From: Chromatiales bacterium
Lineage (GTDB): Bacteria > Pseudomonadota > Gammaproteobacteria > UBA6429 > Thiohalophilaceae
Length of the DNA stretch: 14,802 nt
NCBI GenBank assembly: GCA_027070385.1
Contig: JALXDW010000354.1
Location: 1 to 14,802, forward strand
Direction of reading: 5' to 3'
A program made the position numbers and the translations under genes. Shown piece after piece: positions 6,413 through 14,802 of the stretch. Each line of letters opens with the position of its first letter. The stretch's first letter is position 1. The notes beneath the pieces were generated by a model. That model searched no databases. It was given only the letters and a program-made list of their open reading frames with translations, and was not told where the DNA came from.

Positions 6413-7309
6413 ATGTCACACAATCATTCACATTCTGTTCCTGAATCCGGCAAACGACTTGCAATAGTTGTCGCATTAAATTTCACTATTACTATCACCG
6501 AAATCCTCGGTGGCTTAATGTCCGGCAGCCTGTCACTTTTATCTGATGCATTGCATAATTTCAGTGACGGTATTGCAGTAATCATCGCATGGATTGCAAT
6601 CAAACTTCGTAGCTTGCCACGTAATGATCACTATACTTTTGGACTAAAGCGTGCCGAAGTATTAGCCGCTGTCATTAATGCAGGTGCATTAGTCGCAATT
6701 AGCATATACCTGTTTATAGAAGCATGGAGTAGATACCATAACCCGGAACCAATTGCCGGCAACATCATGACCATCGTTGCTACGGTTGGCCTTGTCGCTA
6801 ATATTTTAGGCACATGGTTACTCTATCGCGGCTCAAAAGAAAGTATGAACCTGCGTGCGGCTTATTTACATCTTTTCTCTGATGCTATCTCCAGTGTTGG
6901 TGTAATACTAGGTGGACTAGCCATTATATTTTTTGATATTTACTGGATCGACCCACTATTAACTGTACTGATTGGAATTTATGTTCTAAAAGAAAGCATG
7001 CAAATTTTATGGCGGACACTCGGCATTTTTATGCTGGCAGCCCCTCCAGAATTAAATATAGATGAGATAAGACAGGTCATTCGTGAACATGTAAACGTAT
7101 ATAATATCCACCATATTCATCTGTGGGCAGTGGCTGAAAATGATATTCATTTTGAAGGTCATATCACTGTTGATGATCAATTATTGAGTAAGGCATCAAT
7201 ATTACGAGAACAGCTCGAAACACTATTACATGATCAATTCGAGATTAATCATACAACGCTACAAATCGAGGCCGTTAATGACAACTGTAAGACAGCTGAT
7301 TATCCCTAG
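6413..7309 (+). CDS. Cation diffusion facilitator, CzcD/ZitB-type Zn efflux protein
   Basis: A 298-residue CDF transporter, probably a proton antiporter that removes Zn(II) and similar ions from the cytoplasm. Six membrane segments are visible. The transport site pairs are H48-NFS-D52 in helix 2 and H153-LFS-D157 in helix 5, the histidine-containing pattern of Zn/Cd-type members. A short histidine-rich N-terminus (HNHSH, residues 3-7) and the cytoplasmic C-terminal domain with HHIHLW (233-238), H250 and H280 fit family metal-binding positions. It starts 1 bp after the thioredoxin-like gene, so it is the last gene of the ABC operon. Length and motifs are complete. Confidence 0.93.
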   Translation: MSHNHSHSVPESGKRLAIVVALNFTITITEILGGLMSGSLSLLSDALHNFSDGIAVIIAWIAIKLRSLPRNDHYTFGLKRAEVLAAVINAGALVAISIYLFIEAWSRYHNPEPIAGNIMTIVATVGLVANILGTWLLYRGSKESMNLRAAYLHLFSDAISSVGVILGGLAIIFFDIYWIDPLLTVLIGIYVLKESMQILWRTLGIFMLAAPPELNIDEIRQVIREHVNVYNIHHIHLWAVAENDIHFEGHITVDDQLLSKASILREQLETLLHDQFEINHTTLQIEAVNDNCKTADYP

Positions 7310-7454
7310 CTAATTTAATAAAAATGGCATATTAGTAATAATATAGCAGCTTACCCTCAAATCAATTCATTATGAGTTGCCTTACAAGTTGAATTTACGA
7401 TCCATTATAGTGAAACGATGTCTATGAATCACACAATTTATGAGTAGTGCTACA

Positions 7455-9513
<2,059 letters not shown>

Positions 9514-9550
9514 TTACAGAACACCTCTTAATGTCATTTATGTCACAAAG

Positions 9551-9580
9551 GATAAACCCCGTACTAAAGAACAGTGTCAA
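9551..9580 (-). promoter_or_regulatory. MerR-type promoter/operator of merCA
   Basis: On the minus strand a perfect -35 TTGACA (9575-9580) is followed by a TTTATC -10-like element (9551-9556) with an 18-bp spacer, or TTATCC with 19 bp. This is longer than normal, as in MerR-controlled promoters. The spacer contains an imperfect dyad: 9557-9565 and 9568-9576 match at 6 of 9 positions around a 2-bp centre. The AGTACGG half equals the right half of the classic mer operator. No merR gene is in the window. Confidence 0.7.
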
Positions 9581-9717
9581 GTTTTCTGCAAGAAACATAT
9601 AATAATGTTGAATATCAAATACTTAAAGAGAGACGACTAATTAATAAGTTAAAACATAAAAAGTGTAAACTGGTTTAAATATACTACTCATGCCATTGTA
9701 AACATTAGGTTTTTTCC

Positions 9718-9746
9718 TTTACAAATCGTATTTCTTGGCATATGCT
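9718..9746 (+). promoter_or_regulatory. Sigma-70-like promoter of the outer-membrane protein gene
   Basis: TTTACA (9718-9723) and TATGCT (9741-9746) are spaced by 17 bp. Transcription would start near 9753, leaving a leader of about 34 nt before the ATG at 9787. The rest of 9581-9717 is AT-rich and shows nothing further. Prediction by eye. Confidence 0.45.
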
Positions 9747-9786
9747 CAGGAGTAAGTAAATTTTTATGTTAATTGAGGTCTATATA

Positions 9787-10353
9787 ATGTCTTTAAGCAG
9801 AATTCTAACGATCATCACTCTTTCAGCAATATTTACCGGCCAGGCGCTTGCTGAAAATTCACATATGTATTTTGAAATTGATTACGCAAAAAATACATTA
9901 AAAACTGTCAATACTTTCGGTACAAACACCAGTGCTGATTCGGATATGGATGGCGGTTTGGTTAAATTTGGTTACGATCTTAATAACTGGATTGGGTTCG
10001 AGGGACATCTTGGCAGCACCACAACGAATGAAGATACAACCAACTACACTGCAAAAATTGACTACATGGCTTTTGCCGGTGCACGCTTCAATTTACGTTA
10101 TGATCATCTGACTGTTTATGCATTGGCCGGTGCAGGTTATGCGCAAATAAAGGAAACCAGTTCAGCTGTAAATTATGAAACCACAAAAGGTGGCCCGGCC
10201 TATGGCGTTGGCATTGACTTTTATGGTTCAAAATCAACATCGGTCAGCCTCGCCTATATCCAATATGTTGATTCAACCGCTATTGATCTTTCTTCGCTGC
10301 AACTGGGTGTTAAATTTTATTTTGATAAACCAAAAATTCAACGACGTTATTAA
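9787..10353 (+). CDS. Small outer-membrane beta-barrel protein
   Basis: A 188-residue precursor. A signal peptide with an ALA cleavage site near residue 22 is followed by about 165 residues of alternating hydrophobic and aromatic strands (MYFEIDYAKN, GGLVKFGYDL, IGFEGHLGS, YMAFAGARFNLRY, VYALAGAGYAQI, PAYGVGIDFY, VSLAYIQYVD, LQLGVKFYF). This fits an eight-stranded OmpA-like or OmpW-like barrel of the OMP_b-brl type. The start at 9787 is set by a TTGAGGTC ribosome binding site and the signal peptide; an in-frame ATG at 9766 adds a non-signal extension and lies too far from the AGGAG at 9748. The function is not known. It is transcribed away from the mer operon and just upstream of the aminotransferase gene. 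Confidence 0.82.
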   Translation: MSLSRILTIITLSAIFTGQALAENSHMYFEIDYAKNTLKTVNTFGTNTSADSDMDGGLVKFGYDLNNWIGFEGHLGSTTTNEDTTNYTAKIDYMAFAGARFNLRYDHLTVYALAGAGYAQIKETSSAVNYETTKGGPAYGVGIDFYGSKSTSVSLAYIQYVDSTAIDLSSLQLGVKFYFDKPKIQRRY

Positions 10354-10365
10354 TCGGCCTTAATC

Positions 10366-10413
10366 AACTCTGTCTGTATAAATGGATATCGATTCACTGA
10401 TACAGACAGAGTT
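10366..10413 (+). repeat. Perfect 14-bp inverted repeat enclosing the aminotransferase start codon
   Basis: AACTCTGTCTGTAT at 10366-10379 is the exact reverse complement of 10400-10413. The 20-nt loop (10380-10399) contains the ATG at 10382. The right arm also encodes residues 7-11 of the protein. The stem is only 5/14 G+C and has no good T-run after it, so it is a poor terminator candidate. It may be an RNA hairpin affecting initiation or a DNA operator. Confidence 0.75.
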
Positions 10414-11506
10414 TAATCTTTCTGGCGAGATCACCTACCTCAACCATGCCGCTGTTTCTCCATGGCCACTATCAACAACCAAAGCTGTCAACAAATTTGC
10501 AGTTGAAAACAACACCTATGGTGCAACTTATTATCCTGAATGGACAGAAGTAGAAAACCGTTTACGCTCTAACCTGGCTTTACTTATTAATGCTGCATCA
10601 GCCGATGATATTGCACTGGTAAAAAATACATCCGAAGCATTATCAATGGTTGCATACGGCCTGCCCTGGCAAGCCAATGATAATATTGTAACAAGCGATG
10701 AAGAATTTCCATCAAACCGTATTGTTTGGGAGTCATTAAAAAATAAAAAAGTTGAACTTAAACAGGTAAGCCTAAAAAATAATCCAGAAGATGCACTTAT
10801 TGCAGCGTGTGACAGCAAGACCAAGTTATTAGCTATCAGCTCAACGCAATACAGTACAGGGATAACACTGGATCTGGTCAAACTTGGCAATGCCTGTCGA
10901 CAACGCAATATACTTTTCTGTGTCGATGCCATTCAAACCATTGGAGCCTTGCAGTTTGATGTACAAAAAATACAGGCTGATTTTGTGATGGCGGATGGTC
11001 ACAAATGGATGCTGGCTCCCGAAGGCCTCGCTCTCTTCTATTGTAATGCTGAAATACGTTCTGAAATAAAAATCAATGAATTTGGCTGGCACATGACAGA
11101 AGACATGTATAATTTTAATGCAACACAATGGGAGATTGCTGAAAGCGGAAGACGGTTTGAGTGTGGCAGCCCTAATATGCTGGGTATTCATGCTATGGAT
11201 GCCAGTATAGCACTGCTATTACAAATAAACATGAACATCATTGAACAACGTCTTTTGGATAATACCAATTATTTATTTTCATTATTAAATAAAAACAAGG
11301 CCATTGAAATCATTACGCCTCAGAACAAGGGACAATATGCCGGTATAGTGAGTTTTAAACATAAAAAAATACCCAGTAGTGAATTATTTTCACATTTATG
11401 CTCTAACAAAATTATTTGTGCACAACGTGGAGATGGTATTCGGTTTTCTGCCCATTTTTATACCAGTAAAGAAAAAATTAAAAACGCTGTCAATCTGCTT
11501 GTTTAA
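10382..11506 (+). CDS. Class V PLP-dependent aminotransferase (cysteine desulfurase/selenocysteine lyase-like fold)
   Basis: A 374-residue PLP enzyme of aminotransferase class V. Visible features are YLNHAAVSPWP (19-29), which starts the family fold, the substrate-binding N82-TSEAL segment, the cofactor-contacting D182-AIQ motif, and the Schiff-base lysine K208 in ADGHKWMLAP. RFECGSPN (258-265) and a C-terminal IRFSAHFYTSKEKI (353-366) are also typical. The exact substrate cannot be named. C340 and C346 are near the region where desulfurases carry the catalytic cysteine, but the loop is not a clear match. ATG 10382 is the only reasonable start, since an in-frame TAA directly precedes it. It has no Shine-Dalgarno and lies in the loop of a 14-bp inverted repeat. 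Confidence 0.85.
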   Translation: MDIDSLIQTEFNLSGEITYLNHAAVSPWPLSTTKAVNKFAVENNTYGATYYPEWTEVENRLRSNLALLINAASADDIALVKNTSEALSMVAYGLPWQANDNIVTSDEEFPSNRIVWESLKNKKVELKQVSLKNNPEDALIAACDSKTKLLAISSTQYSTGITLDLVKLGNACRQRNILFCVDAIQTIGALQFDVQKIQADFVMADGHKWMLAPEGLALFYCNAEIRSEIKINEFGWHMTEDMYNFNATQWEIAESGRRFECGSPNMLGIHAMDASIALLLQINMNIIEQRLLDNTNYLFSLLNKNKAIEIITPQNKGQYAGIVSFKHKKIPSSELFSHLCSNKIICAQRGDGIRFSAHFYTSKEKIKNAVNLLV

Positions 11507-11531
11507 CCATATTCAATTCGACTTTTTAGCC

Positions 11532-13058
11532 ATGAAAAAAAACAGACTGAATTTTTTATTTATTATTATTTTAATTTTATTAAACGGATGCAGTAAAGAG
11601 CAGACGGATTTAAGTGCTCTGGCTAAAGAACCACCTCACTCCACGCAATCTTATAAATTTAAAACAACTGACAGTCATATTGTATCAACAATTAAAATAC
11701 CCTATTCATTGATACAGTCTGCAATTCAAAAAGGGCTCCAGGATTTTGAAACAGTACCCTTAAAAGGCACTATTGATTGCAGCGTGGACAAGGAAGTAAA
11801 GCTGGGGCCTATTAAAAAAACTGTGCGTATTCCCTGCTCATCTTCGTATGAAGGTTTACTGCATATTAAGCAAACCGGTAATGTACAGGTGACACGTTTC
11901 ACTAATGAAGGTAGTACACAACAAAAACTGAAAGTAACTGCCCCTGTAAAAATTTTTGGGGAAGTAGGTTTAAGGGGGAAAACAGCCAAAAAACTTGGAT
12001 TATCCAATAAAAATGTGGATGCAAGTATCACCGTTACGGTTATTCTTGATTTGGGATTACAGAAAAACTGGGCTGCATATGTTAATGCGGATGTTCAACA
12101 TACATGGAATACACCGCCACGCATTGAAATAATACGTGGTAAGTATATTACTTTTACTAAACAAGCGGATAAATATATTGCAAAAAAATTAAAAGAAATG
12201 CCTCAGTATATAAATAGCGCATTAACCAGTTTAAAATTAAAAGATAAAGTAGCTAAAGCATGGAAAGCCTATGCAATCCCTTTAGACAAATTACCCATTA
12301 ATGAGCCTGTTAATGTGGTCATTATTCCAAAGCATGCCGTGTTCAGTGATATACATTATACAGCACAATTTGTAGAGTTTGCGGTTGGGATAAAAATTAC
12401 AACAGCTGTACATCTGGGTTCAAAAATAAAATTGCCTGAATTAGGGCAACCAAAACTGACAAAGATAAAAGCGGGGCAACCGGTATTTAAACTGGTTCTA
12501 CCTGTTTATGTTAACTACAAGCTGATCAAAGAACAACTCAACAAAGCGCTAACAGGTAAATCATTTAAGCAGAAAACAGATGTAGGTGATATTAATATTC
12601 ATGTAAAAGAAGTTTATATCTACCCTTCTAATAATAAAATTGTGATTGGGGTCAAATTTAAGGCGGATGTGAATGGCAAATTACTTAAAACAACCGGGAA
12701 ATTATTCCTGGTATCCAAACCCACGCTTAACAAATCAGGAACAAGATTAAGTTTAACGCGAGTTTCATTTTCAAGAGAATTCAATAACGCACTACTCAAT
12801 GCAATTACCTATGTTTTTAAAACCAGAATCAACAAATTAATAGAAGAAAAAGCACAATTTGATTTAAGTGATACAATTAAGCAAACTCTGACCATGCTGA
12901 AAAAAGAATTATATTCCCAACAGAAAAATTCTCAGTTTAAGATTCATTTGAATCAACTAAAATTGCGAGTATCACAACTTGTTGTTGGTGCCCAACAACT
13001 GATTTTAGAAGCTAAATTGACCGGATTAGTCAATTTGCAGCTGCAAAATACTCATTAA
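11532..13058 (+). CDS. DUF4403-family lipoprotein
   Basis: A 508-residue envelope lipoprotein. It starts with a basic, strongly hydrophobic signal (MKKNRLNFLFIIILILLNGC) ending in the lipobox LNGC, with the lipidated cysteine at 20. The mature part is beta-rich with repeated amphipathic strands and helices and matches the general look of DUF4403: an early IKIPYSLIQSAIQKGL segment, a central VDASITVTVILDLGLQKNW strand pair, a W/PP-rich IEI region, and a second IPKHAVFSD half. Such proteins may adopt a TULIP-like lipid-binding fold; that is inference from family knowledge. The ATG at 11532 was chosen because it gives the signal peptide; upstream in-frame sequence overlaps the aminotransferase. 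It lies 25 bp after that gene and is probably co-transcribed. No strong ribosome binding site is visible. Confidence 0.75.
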   Translation: MKKNRLNFLFIIILILLNGCSKEQTDLSALAKEPPHSTQSYKFKTTDSHIVSTIKIPYSLIQSAIQKGLQDFETVPLKGTIDCSVDKEVKLGPIKKTVRIPCSSSYEGLLHIKQTGNVQVTRFTNEGSTQQKLKVTAPVKIFGEVGLRGKTAKKLGLSNKNVDASITVTVILDLGLQKNWAAYVNADVQHTWNTPPRIEIIRGKYITFTKQADKYIAKKLKEMPQYINSALTSLKLKDKVAKAWKAYAIPLDKLPINEPVNVVIIPKHAVFSDIHYTAQFVEFAVGIKITTAVHLGSKIKLPELGQPKLTKIKAGQPVFKLVLPVYVNYKLIKEQLNKALTGKSFKQKTDVGDINIHVKEVYIYPSNNKIVIGVKFKADVNGKLLKTTGKLFLVSKPTLNKSGTRLSLTRVSFSREFNNALLNAITYVFKTRINKLIEEKAQFDLSDTIKQTLTMLKKELYSQQKNSQFKIHLNQLKLRVSQLVVGAQQLILEAKLTGLVNLQLQNTH

Positions 13059-13182
13059 AAGCCATTATTTTTAATTTTTCGATATTTTTAATAATGTAAT
13101 GCCATTTTTTGCCGTTATATATAAGGTATAGGTTGGGTGATCTTTTTGACTCAAATTTATGGACAAACGGAGTTTAGAAACA
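13059..13182 (+). other. Intergenic region before the ThDP enzyme gene
   Basis: Very T-rich sequence after the lipoprotein gene. No GC-rich terminator stem is visible and no promoter with good spacing could be chosen. An ACGGAG ribosome binding site at 13167-13172 serves the next gene. Confidence 0.4.
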
Positions 13183-14802
13183 ATGAAAGCATCAGATTTA
13201 TTTGTTAAATGTCTTGAAGAAGAAGGTATTGAATACATTTTCGGGATCCCCGGTGAAGAAAATGCCGACTTTATGATTTCACTGGAACAATCCCAAAAGA
13301 TTAAATTCATTCTCACGCGACATGAACAAGGTGCCGCCTTTATGGCAGAAGTATATGGCCGACTTACGGGTAATCCAGCCGGGTGTTTGGGTACATTGGG
13401 ACCGGGTGCAACAAACTTAATCACTGGTGTTGCGGATTCTAATATGGACCGTTCCCCCATGCTGGTGCTGACTGGTCAGGGTGCTTCAACCCGTTTACAT
13501 AAAGAATCTCATCAGATAATGGATGTGGTCAAAATGTTTGAACCGGTTACAAAATGGGCGCAAACAATTCTACACCCCAACAGTATTCCGGAAATTGTTC
13601 GAAAAGCCGTTAGACTGGCGCGAACAGAAAAACCGGGAGCCTGTCATATTGAATTGCCGGAGGATATTGCCAAAATTAATACAGATTCAATGCCACTTAA
13701 TCCCCTTCGATTCCGTCGTCCGGTTGCAGATGATAAAATCTTGAATCAAGCGGTTGATCAAATTCTAAAAGCTAAACGCCCCATTATCATTGCCGGTAAT
13801 GGTTGTATTCGTAAACGTGCCAGTAAACAACTCAGAAAACTTTGTGAAAAAACAGGTATTGGTGTTATCAGTACCTTTATGGCAAAGGGTTGTGTTGATA
13901 TGGATAAAGATTATTGCCTGTATACCATTGGATTACAGGCAAAGGATGTGATTGCTTGCGCACTAGACCATGCCGATCTAATTATTACACTTGGCTATGA
14001 CATGGTGGAATACCACCCTACTTTATGGAACCACAATAAAGATAAAACAATTATCCACGCTGACTTTTTACCAACAGAAATTGATGAATATTATCATCCG
14101 GAAACCGAAGTTATCGGTGACCTTGCACATACGTTATGGATGATGAATGAACGTTTTGACAAGATAAAAGACTTTGGCTTTGATTTTAGCCAACAGTTAG
14201 CCACACGAGAAACAATGCAAAAGGATTTGAAAACACATTTCGATGACGATACCGAAGGTCTTATCCGACCCCAGAAGGTATTGTGGGATGTGCGTCAGGT
14301 AATGGGAGCAAATGATATTTTATTATCCGACGTGGGTGCGCATAAAATGTGGATAGCTCGTCACTACCAATGTCATGAACCCAATACCTGTTTAATTCCA
14401 AACGGGTTCTGTTCTATGGGGTTTGCATTACCCGGTGCTATCGCTGCTGATATTGTCTACCCTGACAGAAATATTTTATCGATTTGTGGTGATGCTGGTT
14501 TCATGATGAATGTACAGGAAATGGAAACGGCTAAACGACTTGAATCAAATATCGTAGTAATGGTTTGGGAAGACAATACCTATGGTCTGATTGCATGGAA
14601 ACAACAAAATGAATTTGGCCATCATACTGATCTGTCTTTTAACAATCCGAACTGGTTGGAACTGGCCAGTGCATTTGGTTGGCATGGTCACCATGTAAAG
14701 AACAGTCGTGATTTAGTATCAGAGCTGGAAGCCGCATTTAACGAACAAGGTCCCAGTCTTATTGTCGTTCCTATTGATTATCGTGAAAACATGTTGCTAA
14801 CC
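13183..14802 (+). CDS. Acetolactate-synthase-like thiamine-diphosphate enzyme, partial (3' end cut)
   Basis: A ThDP-dependent enzyme of the acetolactate synthase large-subunit family. It probably joins two pyruvates to acetolactate, or does a related 2-oxoacid carboligation. The first 540 codons are present and the frame is open to the window edge; family members run to about 540-600 residues, so only the end is missing. The pyrimidine-binding domain (about 1-170) has the catalytic E48 in RHEQGAAFMAEVYGR and FGIPGEEN at 20-27. A central Rossmann-like domain (about 185-330) is followed by the pyrophosphate-binding domain, with GDAG at 436-439 and D464-N465 ending the metal/ThDP motif (classic form GDG...NN). 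The start ATG 13183 follows an ACGGAG site; an in-frame ATG at 13159 lacks one. No small regulatory subunit is seen. This could be a catabolic type. Confidence 0.9.
   Translation, partial: MKASDLFVKCLEEEGIEYIFGIPGEENADFMISLEQSQKIKFILTRHEQGAAFMAEVYGRLTGNPAGCLGTLGPGATNLITGVADSNMDRSPMLVLTGQGASTRLHKESHQIMDVVKMFEPVTKWAQTILHPNSIPEIVRKAVRLARTEKPGACHIELPEDIAKINTDSMPLNPLRFRRPVADDKILNQAVDQILKAKRPIIIAGNGCIRKRASKQLRKLCEKTGIGVISTFMAKGCVDMDKDYCLYTIGLQAKDVIACALDHADLIITLGYDMVEYHPTLWNHNKDKTIIHADFLPTEIDEYYHPETEVIGDLAHTLWMMNERFDKIKDFGFDFSQQLATRETMQKDLKTHFDDDTEGLIRPQKVLWDVRQVMGANDILLSDVGAHKMWIARHYQCHEPNTCLIPNGFCSMGFALPGAIAADIVYPDRNILSICGDAGFMMNVQEMETAKRLESNIVVMVWEDNTYGLIAWKQQNEFGHHTDLSFNNPNWLELASAFGWHGHHVKNSRDLVSELEAAFNEQGPSLIVVPIDYRENMLLT

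Noticed and set aside
7310..7454. Possible bidirectional terminator between the convergent CDF and merA genes
   Set aside because: Only weak AT-rich dyads (around 7329-7345) without GC stems are visible, so no terminator can be supported.
9766..9786. Upstream ATG for the outer-membrane protein
   Set aside because: It adds MLIEVYI before a complete signal peptide. The TTGAGGTC site fits ATG 9787 better.
11379..11531. Long N-terminal extension of the DUF4403 protein
   Set aside because: It overlaps the aminotransferase in another frame. The lipoprotein signal begins at 11532.
13071..13460. Minus-strand 129-codon reading frame
   Set aside because: Most of it is antisense to the conserved N-terminus of the ThDP enzyme and resembles no protein.

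Overview
The window looks like an AT-rich gammaproteobacterial chromosome or accessory segment. Evidence for this is by eye only: MerC/MerA, a periplasmic rhodanese, an outer-membrane beta-barrel, a lipoprotein and an SO_0444-type permease, all with a Gram-negative envelope layout. A genus cannot be named from the sequence alone. The first two thirds form a metal and thiol stress region; the last third holds housekeeping-like or unassigned genes.

Left block (1-2340, minus strand): a periplasmic two-domain sulfurtransferase, an ECF sigma factor of the SigZ type with a cysteine-rich tail, and an SO_0444/DUF318-type permease cut by the window edge. Two matching 29-bp promoter-like elements sit 30-40 bp upstream of the sulfurtransferase and of the permease. 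They share two conserved boxes at identical spacing. This suggests that the sigma factor drives its own operon and the permease gene as a small metal-responsive regulon. A Fur-like palindrome lies further upstream.

Middle block (2340-7310, plus strand): a mostly non-coding stretch with the remnant of a broken gene, then a tightly packed operon. It encodes an HlyD-type adaptor, an FtsX/MacB-type ABC permease, its ATPase, a small thioredoxin-fold protein that has lost its CxxC, and a zinc-type cation diffusion facilitator. A 13-codon leader reading frame precedes the adaptor and overlaps its start. The operon probably exports metal or a metal-related compound across the envelope.

Mercury block (7455-9580, minus strand): a minimal mer operon, merC then merA with a fused N-terminal HMA domain. 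It is preceded by a MerR-type long-spacer promoter with a dyad. No merR, merT or merP is present in the window.

Right block (9640-14802, plus strand): a small outer-membrane beta-barrel protein; a class V PLP-dependent aminotransferase whose start codon lies in the loop of a perfect 14-bp inverted repeat; a DUF4403 lipoprotein; and an acetolactate-synthase-like ThDP enzyme running off the right edge. No tRNA, rRNA, CRISPR array, transposase or phage gene was seen.
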